NCBI RefSeq assembly: GCF_000499385.1
Contig: NW_013654519.1
Coordinates: 1-20,264 of the forward strand
Source: Eimeria necatrix
Taxonomy: Eukaryota > Apicomplexa > Conoidasida > Eucoccidiorida > Eimeriidae
Direction of reading: 5' to 3'
DNA: 20,264 nucleotides
A program made the translations under genes and the position numbers. Position 1 is the first letter of the stretch, and every line of letters starts with the position of its first letter. Under the pieces are notes generated by a model. That model did no database searches. It was not told the DNA's origin and saw only the letters and a list, made by a program, of their open reading frames with translations. Below, one piece after another: positions 1 through 9,965 of the stretch.

Positions 1-294
1 GGGGGGGGTGGTGGTTGTTCGTGCTGCAGTTGGTTCTGTTGGTTCTTGTTGACTAGCTAAGGGCAGGGGCAGGGAGGCAGCAGCAGCAGCAGCAGCAGCA
101 GCAGCTGCAGCAGCAGCAGCAGCGAGGAGTTTGCTGCTGCTGTTGCAGCTGCAGTTGCTGCTGCTGCTGCAGCAGCAGGGAAAGCTATTTGGATTTTCTC
201 GTCTTTTGCTGACTCTCAGAAGCCCGCAGCTGCTGCCGGGCCTTTCAATTAATTCCACTGAAGGGCTTCCGAGCTGTCAGTCTGCTGCTGGCAC

Positions 295-353
<59 letters not shown>

Positions 354-492
354 AGGAGTGGGAGGGGTCTACTGGCTGCTGCAGTCGTTGTGAATCGCAG
401 AAGGAAGAAGTGCAAATAAGTTCGAAGAAAAGAAACTGCAGACGCGGCAAGAAGTCCAAGTCCCGAGCTGCAGCCCCAGGCAGAGGCAGCAC

Positions 493-542
<50 letters not shown>

Positions 543-560
543 GGAGTTCTTTAAAGTAAA
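1..560. repeat. CAG/CTG-rich left edge, no supported gene
   Basis: The segment is dominated by CAG and CTG trinucleotide runs, mainly around 80-125, 295-352 and 495-540, with short non-repetitive spacers. Both strands stay open here, but CAG/CTG repeats contain no stop codon in any frame, so openness is not evidence of coding. The spacers show no recognisable domain. It could be the 3' end or an exon of a gene lying to the left; nothing in the window decides this. Confidence 0.7.
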
Positions 561-881
561 AGCAAAATTGAATTTTAATTTAATTTCTTTTTTGCTTTTC
601 TGTTTTGTTCAAATCGCTTTAATGCAGCAAGCAGCAGCGAAGAGCCGCAGCTGCGTAATGTGCCTCTCGCATGCCTGCGGCGGAAAAAGCCGAAGCTGAA
701 CTGCAGCGACAAAAATGCAGAACTTTTCCACTTTTTGAACTCTTTAATGCAAAACTTGAATTCTTTTTGCAAAACTTCTCCACTTTTCGAATTCTTTCGG
801 CTTTTACTGCGCAGTTTTGCGCCAAATTTCCTTTTCTGGCGCTCCTCCGGCGCGTCCGCCGGACCGCCGGCTTTTTCGCGG

Positions 882-895
882 GGTGTACAGACACC
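882..895. promoter_or_regulatory. Imperfect GGTGT-ACAG-ACACC palindrome
   Basis: GGTGT and ACACC arms flank the central four bases ACAG. The copy belongs to the same family as the perfect palindromes elsewhere in the window and lies in non-coding DNA. A DNA-binding-protein site is an inference from dyad symmetry and recurrence only. Confidence 0.45.
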
Positions 896-1026
896 TCAAC
901 TTTTCCGAGCGAGGACCCGCCAAACTGCGGACTTGAGTCCTTTCTGCCGTTTTATTTCACTTTATTTATTTTATTTTGAATTCTTTGTTCCTTTTTGCTT
1001 TCTTTTTTCCCCTCAGTTCGTCGTTC

Positions 1027-1070
1027 GGGTGTCTAGACACCCCGCTCTCCAGCCGGGTGTCTAGACACCC
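1027..1070. promoter_or_regulatory. Two perfect GGGTGT-CTAG-ACACCC palindromes
   Basis: Two identical 16-bp perfect palindromes occupy 1027-1042 and 1055-1070, separated by 12 bases. The second is followed by CCAGCGA, a flank shared with copies at 2657 and 2801. The centre is CTAG, whereas most other copies have TACGTA, so the GGGTGT/ACACCC arms appear to be the conserved part. Confidence 0.6.
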
Positions 1071-1686
1071 CAGCGAACACAGCCAACAGTCGAATGCCTT
1101 TTGAACAAAACGGGCAAACAGAACAAATAAAGAAATAAACTTCAAATAAAAGCAAATATAATTGATATTCTTCATTAATTAAGGCCAATAAAGTCAAATG
1201 GAATAATTTAAAACAAATAAAACCAAATAACAGACAAAGAAAGTTTCCTTTAATTGCAAAAAGAGAAAATTAAAGCCACAAAAAAGAAAGGACAAAAAGC
1301 CTTTAAATGCGATTAAGTGCAAAAGAGTATTTAATTGCATGCACTGAAGGAGAAGAAGAGCAGCTAAAAAAGGAATTACAATTTATCTTTTTTATTGCAA
1401 TAAGCATAAAGGGAATTGCCAATTAGGACTTTTTGAAAAGTCTTTTTTCTCTTAATTGCTCATTTGCTGCTGCTTCAGCAGCAGCACTTTTGCCCAATTA
1501 CTTTAAAACAAATAAAAACATTTTGGGAAATTCAAAAAGACTTTTTCAAATTCAGAAAATGTCTTTTTTTAATTTTTTAAGTGCAGCAAAAGACTTCTTC
1601 AAATGTGCAGAGAGAGGCACTTAAAGTCATTTACACTTTCGTTATGTTTAAGTACCAAATAATTAATAACAAATATATTTGTCTGT

Positions 1687-1688
<2 letters not shown>

Positions 1689-1746
<58 letters not shown>

Positions 1747-1851
1747 ACCAGTCAATCAATCAATCAAAAAACCGATAAATAGATAAATAGATAAACAAAT
1801 GGATAAATAAATGATAAAGAAATAAATAGACAAACACTAATGAATTAATAT

Positions 1852-1918
<67 letters not shown>

Positions 1919-1919
1919 T
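1689..1919. repeat. (AAAT)n and (ATTT)n inverted tetranucleotide arrays
   Basis: A run of AAAT units at about 1689-1747 is followed, after roughly 100 bases of AT-rich spacer, by a run of ATTT units at about 1850-1919. The two arrays are reverse complements and could pair over more than 50 bases. The spacer itself holds smaller repeats such as CAATCAATCAATCAA and ATAGATAAATAGATAA. Confidence 0.85.
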
Positions 1920-1987
1920 ATTATATTCTGTAATTTAATCTTTTCCATCTGAAAACAAAATCCAGACACCGCACGTGTGTGTGCTGC

Positions 1988-2000
1988 GGTGTACGTACAG
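1988..2000. promoter_or_regulatory. Degenerate GGTGTACGTACAG palindrome copy
   Basis: The left arm GGTGTACGTACA is intact, while the right end reads CAGCCC instead of CACCCC. It is a decayed copy of the dispersed palindrome family. It lies in AT-rich intergenic DNA just after the (ATTT)n array. Confidence 0.4.
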
Positions 2001-2161
2001 CCCAAAGCAACAATGAAACTGCAAACAAAAGAAAAATAATTTAAAAATAAAATGCAAAATAAATTAAATGAATTCAAAAACAACTTTTTTGTTTTTAAAT
2101 GCTTAAAAGTCATTTTAAATGCATTAAAAGGATCCCAATTTGCTTTCCAAAGCCTACTTCA

Positions 2162-2249
2162 GGGGTTTAGGGTTTAGGGCGTAGGCTTTAGGGTCTTGGG
2201 TTTAGGGTTTAGGGTTTAGGGTTTAGGGTTTAGGGTTTAGGGTTTAGGT
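2162..2249 (+). repeat. Interstitial TTTAGGG telomere-type array
   Basis: About a dozen TTTAGGG units lie here, degenerate in the first third (GGCGTAGGC, GGGTCTTGGG) and nearly perfect afterwards. TTTAGGG is the telomeric unit type of coccidia and plants. Unique sequence and genes flank it on both sides, so this is an interstitial array and not a chromosome end. Confidence 0.9.
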
Positions 2250-2656
2250 GTAGCTGCCACAAAGCAGCAGCAAATTGTGGAAGTAAAAAATAGAATATCT
2301 CTGAAGAGAAGACTTCCAAAAGAATCTTTTTTGTTCAATTTGAAAAAATAATTCTTTTTTATTTTTAAATTTTAAAAAAGAATAAATTTGGCTTTTTGCT
2401 GTGAAGAACGCAGCTGCCATCTGCTGCTGCTGCTGTCTTCTGTTGCTGCTGCTGTCTTCTGCTGCTGCTGCTGCTGCTGCAGCTGCTGCCTTTCGGCTGC
2501 AGCACGCTGCAGCACTTCGTTCTTCTAGGACCAAAATTTGAGCCTTAAGATATTAGAAATAACAAAATATAAATTAAAAACAAAAAAATAATTCATTTAT
2601 CATTTAATAAAATGAAAAACAAAAGAAACTGAGTGGATTGCTGCTCCTGAGCCACC

Positions 2657-2672
2657 GGGTGTACGTACACCC
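2657..2672. promoter_or_regulatory. Perfect GGGTGTACGTACACCC palindrome
   Basis: This is a 16-bp perfect palindrome. Its flanks resemble the copy at 2801: both are preceded by GAGCCAC and followed by CCAGCG, so the repeated element is longer than the palindrome. It lies about 0.6 kb upstream of the first plus-strand open frame. Confidence 0.6.
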
Positions 2673-2800
2673 CAGCGCCCAGCCCCAGCACAATTAAATT
2701 GGAAATCATTTTTAATTTAAAAATCATTTTTAATTTGAAAATGATTTTATTTAATTAAAATGAAACTTCAGAAGCTTGCGAAGTGAAACTGAGGAGCCAC

Positions 2801-2818
2801 GGGGTGTACGTACACCCC
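2801..2818. promoter_or_regulatory. Perfect 18-bp GGGGTGTACGTACACCCC palindrome
   Basis: This copy extends the usual core by one G/C pair on each side. GAGCCAC precedes it and AGCGA follows it. It is the palindrome nearest to the start of the plus-strand open frame, about 430 bp upstream of the first ATG. Confidence 0.6.
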
Positions 2819-3249
2819 AGCGATCGCCAGTCTTCTTCAATGCCACTTTTCAGAAACTCCTGCGGCAGCAAAGAAGTTCTTTATGCAGCAAATGGCAATT
2901 AAATGAAAAATAATACTTTTTGAAATAAATTAAAAGAATAAAACAAACAATTAGCGCACATAGAGCTGGCAGCAACTCCAAAGACACCGCACAGCAGCAG
3001 CAGCTGCAGCAGCGGGAGGAGAAACAGCTGTAGCAGCAGCAGCAGCAGCAGCAGCAACGCCTGCTGCTGCTGCTGCTGCTGCAGCTGCAGCGGCGGCAAC
3101 ACAAGTGTGAACGGGGATCCCAAGCAGCTGCTGCGACAGCTGCAGCATTAGCTGCTGCGGCAGCAGCAGCAGCTGCTGCTGCGGTTGCAGGTGCCGCAGC
3201 AGCTGCTGCAGCTGCTGCATCTGCTGCAGCACATGCAGCTCTGAAGGCA

Positions 3250-3749
3250 ATGGCGTCAGCAGCAGAAGCAGCAGCAGCGTCCCGCACAAGCAATGCAGCA
3301 TCAGCAGCAACAGCAGCAGCAGCAACTGCAGCAGCAGCAGCAGCAGCAGCAGCAGGATGTGAAGAAGAAAGTCCTTCCTTGTTGTTTGTTTTGGTGTTCG
3401 CCAATGGATTTGCTGTTGCTGCCTACCCCGACTTGCTGCTGCTGCTGCACCCAGAGCGCTTTTGCTGCTCCGTGCTGCTGCTGCAGCAGCAGCAGCAAGC
3501 AGCTGACGCTGCAGGAGGCCCTCCATGGGGGCGACTGCAGCACTTCCCGAGTGTTTATTGTGTTGCTGCTGCTGCAGCAGCAGCAGCTCCTCCTGCTGCT
3601 GCTGCAGCAGCTCCTGCTGCTGCTGCCAGCAGCAACTTGTGGCGCCGCTTTAATGAAGCAGCAGATATCAGGCGCTGCTTCTCCCTTAGGCCGCTGCTGA
3701 ACACAAATCTGCTGCTGCAGCAGCAGCAGCGGCCAGACAGTTTGGCCTT

Positions 3750-3781
<32 letters not shown>

Positions 3782-4067
3782 TGCGCAGCGAGAGCAGCAG
3801 CAAATACTGCTTGCGGAAGGGCCTCCCCAGCCCTCCGCTGTGGCCTCCAGAGTCAGTTTTGCTGCAGCAGCTGCTGCTGCTGCAGCAAGCAGCAGAAACA
3901 TTGCTTCAGCAGCAGCGCAGTGGCCAGTGGTTGGGAAGCAGCGGCAGCAGCATACTGCAGCAGCAGCAGCAGCAGCAGCTAGCCACAGCCCTAGGCCAAG
4001 TTGCCGCAGCAGCAAACCTGCTGCAGCAGCAAGTTCAGGTGGACCCCAATACAGGGGTGCTGACAGT

Positions 4068-4100
<33 letters not shown>

Positions 4101-4136
4101 GGATGGGTCGTGTGGCACACAAACATGGCCGCAGCC

Positions 4137-4171
<35 letters not shown>

Positions 4172-4300
4172 TCCACTGGGAACAGAAGTATTCGCTGCAG
4201 CTCTGCTGCAGTGGGCAGCTCTGTGTGCTGCAGTGGCCTGCTGCTGCCCCGGAGCAGCGAGCCGTGAGTGTGTCCCCAGTGGAGCAGCAGCAGCAGCAGC

Positions 4301-4341
<41 letters not shown>

Positions 4342-4535
4342 TTGCAGGGGAGCAGCGCCGTGTGCGTGGAGCTGCAGCACGTGTGGTGGAAGATGCAGCA
4401 AGTGCTGCCGACTTCTTTGCTGCTGCACTGCTGCAGCAGCACTGCTGCTGCTTGGCTGCCGCTGCTGCTGCTGGCTCTTTGCATGCGGCTGGCGCTGCTG
4501 CTGCGCGACGAGCTGACGGACCAGCTACAGCAGCT

Positions 4536-4568
<33 letters not shown>

Positions 4569-4603
4569 AACGAAACTTGCGGCTTCTTCTGCTGCGCTTT
4601 CTG

Positions 4604-4645
<42 letters not shown>

Positions 4646-4727
4646 TAGCAACTACGCAGCGGCGGGAGGTTCTCCTCGCCACACTAGAGCAAGCAAAGGA
4701 GGCACAAGCCAAACTCCACCATCACCA

Positions 4728-4799
<72 letters not shown>

Positions 4800-4888
4800 T
4801 GAAGCTCTGGTCACTTCAGGGTCGGGCCCCGGAAGTGCCCCTGTAAGGGGCTGGGCGGGAGGCGAGTTTGTGGGTGCAGCAGACACGC

Positions 4889-4944
<56 letters not shown>

Positions 4945-5267
4945 AGCAAATTATCTGGGCGGGGGACGCTGCCTGTGTTAGGGCAGGAAGCAAAAGACAT
5001 GAAGTGCATTTACTGCTGCAGGACAGCAGCAGACCTTTCGCTGCCGCTGCAGCTGCTGCAGCTGCTGCAGCCCTCAGCTGACGGAGCAGCAGCAGCAGCA
5101 GCAGCAGCAGCGGCTGCTGCTGCTGCTGCTGCATCCCCCTGGGGGTTCAGCAGCAGCCTGGAGTCTCTTTTGTTTGCTGCTGAGCTGCCCGCCGTGTCTG
5201 GGGACTGCAGCAATCCGCTTTTTTTGTTTCTTCCTGGCCTAGGCCTTGTGTTTGCTGCTGAAGGCCA

Positions 5268-5303
<36 letters not shown>

Positions 5304-5436
5304 GGCTGTGGTTGCAGCTCCCGGAGCCCTGACCCTTCCCGACCTCTGTGCTGCTGTTGCTGCCGACTGCGCAACAGCAGCAGCAGCAGCAACAGCAGCA
5401 ACAAATGAAAACGCAGCAGCAGCAACAGCAAGAAAT

Positions 5437-5468
<32 letters not shown>

Positions 5469-5565
5469 TTCGGAGAAGACGGGGAGCAGCAGCCGCCAGC
5501 GAGCTCCAGGCGCGGAGCTGTGGGTGCCTCTTAGGGCCTGGCCTTTGCCTCTCGGCGTTAGCCTT

Positions 5566-5617
<52 letters not shown>

Positions 5618-6097
5618 GGCGCAGCTTCTGCTGGCAGCAGATTGACGCCAGAGGCTCTCCGAAGCAGTTTGTCTGGACCTGGACCTTGCGGGCAAACCGG
5701 CGGCGGTCGAATTTGCTGCTGCTGTTTGCTGCAGCAGAGTTGCTGCTGCAGTGGCGGCAGCAGCAGCAGCGCCGCGTGCTGCTGCTGGGGCTGCTGCTGC
5801 TGGAAGCAGCAGCTGCTGTTGCGCCTGAGGCGCAGCAGCGCCTCCAGACTTCTTCAGCTGCTGTTGACGCATGTGCTGCTGCAGTGGCCGACGCGACTGC
5901 TGCTGCTGCTGCTGCTGTTCTGGGCTGGCTGCGCCCCAGTGCTGCAGCAGCTGTGGCAGCAGCAGAGGCTGCTGCAAGTGCTGAGGACCTTGCTGCTGCA
6001 GCAGAAGTGGCTCGCACTGCAGCAGCAGCAGCAGAAGTTGCCGTGCAGGCGTTTGTAGCTTTGCTGCACCGCAGCCATGCAAAAGAAACCTCGAGCT

Positions 6098-6161
<64 letters not shown>

Positions 6162-6290
6162 GCAGTTGGCAGCGACACGTGGAGGCCATAAAAATCTGCA
6201 GCAGCAGCAGCAGCACCCGCGAAGCGAACCCCCAGCTGAGGGCCCCACGTTTCTCAACAGCTTTTCCTGCGGGTCGGGGTCTTCATTCAG

Positions 6291-6328
<38 letters not shown>

Positions 6329-6535
6329 CCTGCTGCAGTGCAGCAGGTGACCAGTGGTCAGTCCGGCGGGCTGAGGCCTCTCCGTGGCAGCAGCAACTCA
6401 CAAAAATTTTAAGAGAGCTTGCGGAAGTCGCAGGCCATGTGGCTGCCTGCAGGTGCACCTGTGCACGCAGCAGCAGCAGCAGCAGCTGCTGCTGCTGCAG
6501 CAGCAGCAGCTGCTGCTGCTTCGGGGTGAGGCAGC

Positions 6536-6568
<33 letters not shown>

Positions 6569-6861
6569 TGTCCTGCTTCCAGTGCCCCTTCTCCCTGGTC
6601 AGCTTTGAGCTGCCGGAGTACTTTGTGGCTTGTGGGGTGACCAGTGGTCACCTTGAGGTGTCTGTACACTTCGCACTTTGCTGCCAGCAGCAGGCAGCAG
6701 CTTCTGGGGAGCCCCCGTGGCACTTTGTGGCGCTGCAGCGGCAGCAGCTGCTGCTGCTGTCGCTGGGGGCGGAAGCAGCTTCGTTTATAGGAGCAGCAGC
6801 AGCTGCTGGTGCTGCCAGTACACCCCAAAGCACCGCAGCAGACGCAGGCAGCGAAGTGCGC

Positions 6862-6921
<60 letters not shown>

Positions 6922-7020
6922 GGGGTTGTGCTGCAGGCACTGACTGTGCGGTCGCTGCAGACGCAGGAGCTGCTGCTGCAGGCCAACGGCCCAGTGGCGG
7001 TCGAGGCTGCGCTGAGCAGC

Positions 7021-7061
<41 letters not shown>

Positions 7062-7185
7062 TGGCAGCAAGTTGCTGCCAGCTGAGGCAGAGCTGGGCGT
7101 GGCAGTGCTGAGAGCCGCCGGCGCTGTTCTCTCGTGGGCCAGTGAGGAGCAGCAGAGACGCAGTGTACGTACACCTCACGGCTAG
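3250..7185 (+). CDS. Unrecognised repeat-rich protein, long open frame
   Basis: A single frame of 1311 codons runs from the first ATG to a TAG at 7183-7185. The frame is already open from 3034, just after a TAG, so an upstream exon or a different start is possible. I do not recognise the product. The sequence alternates homopolymeric runs of Q, A, S and L with complex spacers that look like protein, such as NLWRRFNEAADIRRCFSL (about 3636-3690), LHWEQKYSLQLCCSGQLCVL (about 4171-4230) and VLQALTVRSLQTQELLLQAN (about 6927-6986). No family motif, signal peptide or membrane segment is convincing. Repeat-derived frames lack stops, but the non-repetitive spacers are open in this frame too, which supports coding. 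Introns may be hidden: GTGAGG at 6525 and GTGACC at 6637 resemble donors. The stop lies nine bases after a GTGTACGTACAC palindrome. Confidence 0.6.
6348..6360. promoter_or_regulatory. TGACCAGTGGTCA palindrome, copy 1
   Basis: This is a 13-bp palindrome around a central base, inside the first open frame. The same arms recur at 6636-6652 and at 10339-10351. Its role is unknown; it could reflect recurrent sequence, a binding site or chance. Confidence 0.4.
6636..6652. promoter_or_regulatory. GGTGACCAGTGGTCACC palindrome, copy 2
   Basis: This 17-bp palindrome about a central G is the longest of the three copies. It lies 276 bases from copy 1 in the same open frame. The GTGACC arm could also be a splice donor, which would place the palindrome at an exon edge. 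Confidence 0.4.
7163..7174. promoter_or_regulatory. GTGTACGTACAC palindrome at the end of the first open frame
   Basis: This perfect 12-bp core lies within the last codons of the repeat-rich open frame, nine bases before its TAG. Similar palindromes sit beside the stop of the phosphatase gene (12976-12991) and downstream of the TruB stop (12225-12238), suggesting a link with gene 3' ends. Confidence 0.5.
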
Positions 7186-7377
7186 CTGCGCTGCAGCAGC
7201 AGCAGCAGCAGCAGCAGCAGCTTTTCTGTCTTTGTGTCTGGACTGATGCAAACTTAAAGAAGTGGGAAGCAGCTATTTGCTGCTGCTGCAGCGCGCGGGC
7301 CCCCATCCCCCGTTGTCGCCCTTCAGCTGCACAGTGTAGGGCCTTTCGCGTTTGCAGAGGAGTTGTTTGTATCTACT

Positions 7378-7485
7378 TGTTTTATTTATTTATTTATTTA
7401 TTTATTTGTTTGTTTATTTATTAATTAATTTATTTATTTACTATTTATTATTAAATAAATAAATAAATAATTAATTAATTAATTT
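7378..7485. repeat. (ATTT)n followed by (AAAT)n block
   Basis: TTTATTTA units run into TTAATTAA and then AAATAAAT and TTAATTAA units, giving an AT-only inverted repeat with a short loop. It is the second such arrangement in the window, after 1689-1919, with the order of the two arrays reversed. Confidence 0.8.
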
Positions 7486-7600
7486 AGTTGTGTTGTTCAC
7501 TGATTCAACAAAAGACCTGGGAGGGAAGCAGCGCGAAATGTGAAAAAGAAGTGAAGTGGATTTTATTTCATTTGCTGCTGCTGCTGCAGCAAATGGACGG

Positions 7601-7650
7601 GGTGTACGTACACCTGTGCAAACTCAGGTGTACGTACACCTGAGTTTGCA
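7601..7650. promoter_or_regulatory. Palindrome pair including a perfect 34-bp inverted repeat
   Basis: The first copy is GGTGTACGTACACC at 7601-7614. The second, centred on the same core, extends outward to a perfect 34-bp palindrome at 7617-7650 with arms beginning TGCAAACTCAGGTGTAC. It lies about 0.9 kb upstream of the TruB start and 0.4 kb downstream of the preceding stop. It could form a cruciform or bind a dimeric protein; this is an inference. Confidence 0.7.
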
Positions 7651-8280
7651 GAAGTTTCCCTTTTGCATGCAGCGGATCTGAGTCTTCATTTTATTTAATT
7701 TTAGTTTGAAAAGAAGATAATAACTTTGCTGCAGTTTCCTCTTGATTGAAATTTGAAAAAAACGAAATATAGAAAATGAATATTCAAAAATAGAGTCTGA
7801 AGTGAATCTTCAAAATAAAATCTGAAATAAGTCTTTAAAGGATAAAATATAAAGGAAGTCTTTGAAAAATAATATGAAGTGTAAAGAATAAAATAAATCT
7901 TTGAAAAGTGAAGTCTGAAATAAATCAGAAAAAGTCATTTTCTTGCGCTTTCCATCGAGACTGCGAAGTGCCACTCTGGCACTTTTTCTGCAGCCTCTAA
8001 GCAGCTTTTTTCGCAATTAAAATAATATCTCATCAGCTTTATAATTAAAAGAAATAAAAGTGATGATAATTGAAAGAAATATTTCGAATAAGTGGCATTC
8101 ACTTTTGCAACCTGCAGCTGTACATACACCCGAACGCGGCAGCAGCTCGCGGGCCTCAGCGACTTGCGCGGGAAAGCTGAAGCCAGAAGAGAAACTGTTT
8201 GGATATTTTGATTAAAAAAGAATAATTTGAAAGTTATTAAAAAGACTTTTCAAGAATAAACTCTGCGCCACACCCCGAGG

Positions 8281-8290
8281 TGTCTAGACA
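8281..8290. promoter_or_regulatory. TGTCTAGACA palindrome upstream of TruB
   Basis: This 10-bp perfect core in the context GAGGTGTCTAGACAGCTCAG is a CTAG-centred copy like those at 1027 and 1055 with a decayed right arm. AGCGA follows it, as at other copies. It lies 247 bp upstream of the proposed TruB start codon, a plausible promoter position. Confidence 0.45.
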
Positions 8291-8536
8291 GCTCAGCGAG
8301 CAGTGGCAGCCGACTCTTCCCGTCGCCAGCGTCATTTTCCTTCTAAATTCCGCATTTTTCTGATTTTTTTTCGCTTTTTATTCATAATAATACAATTTAG
8401 AAATGCTTAATTGGTTCAGTGGCCCTCATTGGGGCGTTTTCGCTCCAGTTTCCCGCATCGATGTCTTGCTGCTGCCTTCTTGAGTCTCGCCGCCCCGGGG
8501 CTCTCTGCTGCTCCACGCGCAGCAGCCCTCGTTGGC

Positions 8537-8580
8537 ATGCGGGGCCTTCGGCGCCTCGCGGCGGGGGCCTTGGCCTGGCT

Positions 8581-8635
<55 letters not shown>

Positions 8636-8959
8636 GAGGCTGCTGCTGCCTTCACCAGCTTCTTCATTGCTTCTCCTCCTCTTGCTGCTCACCGCAGCAG
8701 TCCTTCCCACCAGGCTGCCTTTACAGCCTGCGCCTTGCATGCCCCAGGGGGGCCCCCCGGGGGCCCCTCAGGGGGCCCCCCTGAGGGGCCCCGGGGGGCC
8801 CCCCTAGGGGGCCCCCCTGAGGGGCCCCCGGGGGCCCCCCTAAAGCATTTGAAAGACTCTCCTGCGTCTGAAGAGCTGCTGCAGCTCGTGGCGGTTCTGC
8901 GGCAGCAGGAGAAGGCGGGGCGGCGGCAGCGGCAGCAGCAGCAGCAGCAGCAGCAGCCC

Positions 8960-8995
<36 letters not shown>

Positions 8996-9212
8996 CTGGA
9001 GAATATAGATGGCCTGCTGCCGCTCTTCAAACCCTCAGGAATCACTTCTGCGGATGTCTGCAGAGTTGTGAAGCATTTAATTCGCAGCAGCTGCAACTCG
9101 GGGGCCCCCGGGGGCCCCCCAGAAAAGGGTACTAAATGGGGGGCCCCCCCAGCAGCGGCGGCTGCGAGTTGGGCACGGAGGGACTTTAGACCCTGCGGCC
9201 TCTGGTGAGCTT

Positions 9213-9243
<31 letters not shown>

Positions 9244-9908
9244 GCTGAAGCAGCAGGCGAGCACAAGCTGCTGCTGCTGGAGTTCGGCCTTAGGGTTTAG
9301 GGTTTAGGGTTTAGGGTTTAGGGTTTAGGGTTTAGGGTTTAGAGGTAAAGGACGTGCGGGCTTTGAGCTTCTCAGGGGTTTTGGTTTTGGGCATCGGGCG
9401 GGGGACGGCGCTGCTGAAGGATTTCCTTGACGGTGCGCAGCAGCAAGAGCAGCAGCAGCAGCAGCTGCTGCTGCAGATCTTCATCTAGGCAGGGTTTGCT
9501 GCAGGGCGGGTGCAGCGAGGGTTTGTTTGACTGCGGCGCCGCTCTTTGTCGCTCGCTAGGGTTTAGTGTTTAGGATTTAGGGTTTAGTGTTTAGGGTTTA
9601 GGGTTTAGGGTTTAGGGTTTAGGGTTTAGGGTCTGGGCAAAGGCTGTTTAGTGCCACGGCAGGAGAAGCTCGGGGTGTGTATTCGTGTGCCAGTACTTCT
9701 TAGGTCCCATTTCTTTTGCTGCTGCTGCTGCTGCTGCTTTTGCTGCTGCTGCTGCTGCTGCTTTTGCTGCTCCTGCTGCTTCCGCTGGGCTTGCTGCTGC
9801 CGCTGTTGCTGTCGATCCTGCCCCTGCTGCTGCTGATTCTGCTGCTGCTGCTGCTGAGCGTGCCGCTGCTGCTGGTGGTGGCGATCCTCTTCCTGCTGCT
9901 GCTGCTGA

Positions 9909-9965
<57 letters not shown>

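Larger units (their letters stand above)
561..3033. other. AT-rich intergenic region with embedded repeats
   Basis: Base composition changes from CAG-rich to AT-rich and no open frame resembles a protein. The region holds several palindromes of the GGTGT...ACACC family, an (AAAT)n/(ATTT)n inverted pair, a TTTAGGG array and a short CTG cluster near 2415-2485. Reading frames at 660-1064 and on the minus strand at 2244-2534 are low-complexity and look spurious. This DNA probably includes the promoter region of the plus-strand gene that follows, but I see no defined core promoter. Confidence 0.6.
7186..8536. other. AT-rich intergenic region upstream of the TruB gene
   Basis: No gene is supported. 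The region contains a short CAG run just after the stop, an (ATTT)n/(AAAT)n block, the paired palindromes at 7601-7650, AT-rich sequence with GAAAT/TCTTTGAAA-like imperfect repeats around 7740-7930, a TGTACATACACC partial palindrome at 8119 and a TGTCTAGACA copy at 8281. The TruB promoter must lie here, but I see no canonical core element. Confidence 0.6.

Noticed and set aside
131..559. Open frame with poly-Leu and poly-Ala runs at the left edge
   Set aside because: It is open mainly because CAG/CTG repeats contain no stops. The spacers have no protein-like or conserved feature and both strands are open.
660..1064. Overlapping plus-strand frames of 102-134 codons
   Set aside because: They overlap each other in two frames, show AT-rich Phe/Leu/Ser composition and run through the palindrome cluster. 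No motif is visible.
2850..3526. Minus-strand poly-Ala, poly-Leu and poly-Gln frames
   Set aside because: These are complements of the CAG repeats at the start of the plus-strand gene, with no complex spacer of interest.
5010..6458. 482-codon minus-strand frame opposite the first gene
   Set aside because: It is almost entirely Cys/Ala/Ser/Leu runs that mirror the repeats. The plus-strand frame is longer and its spacers look more like protein.
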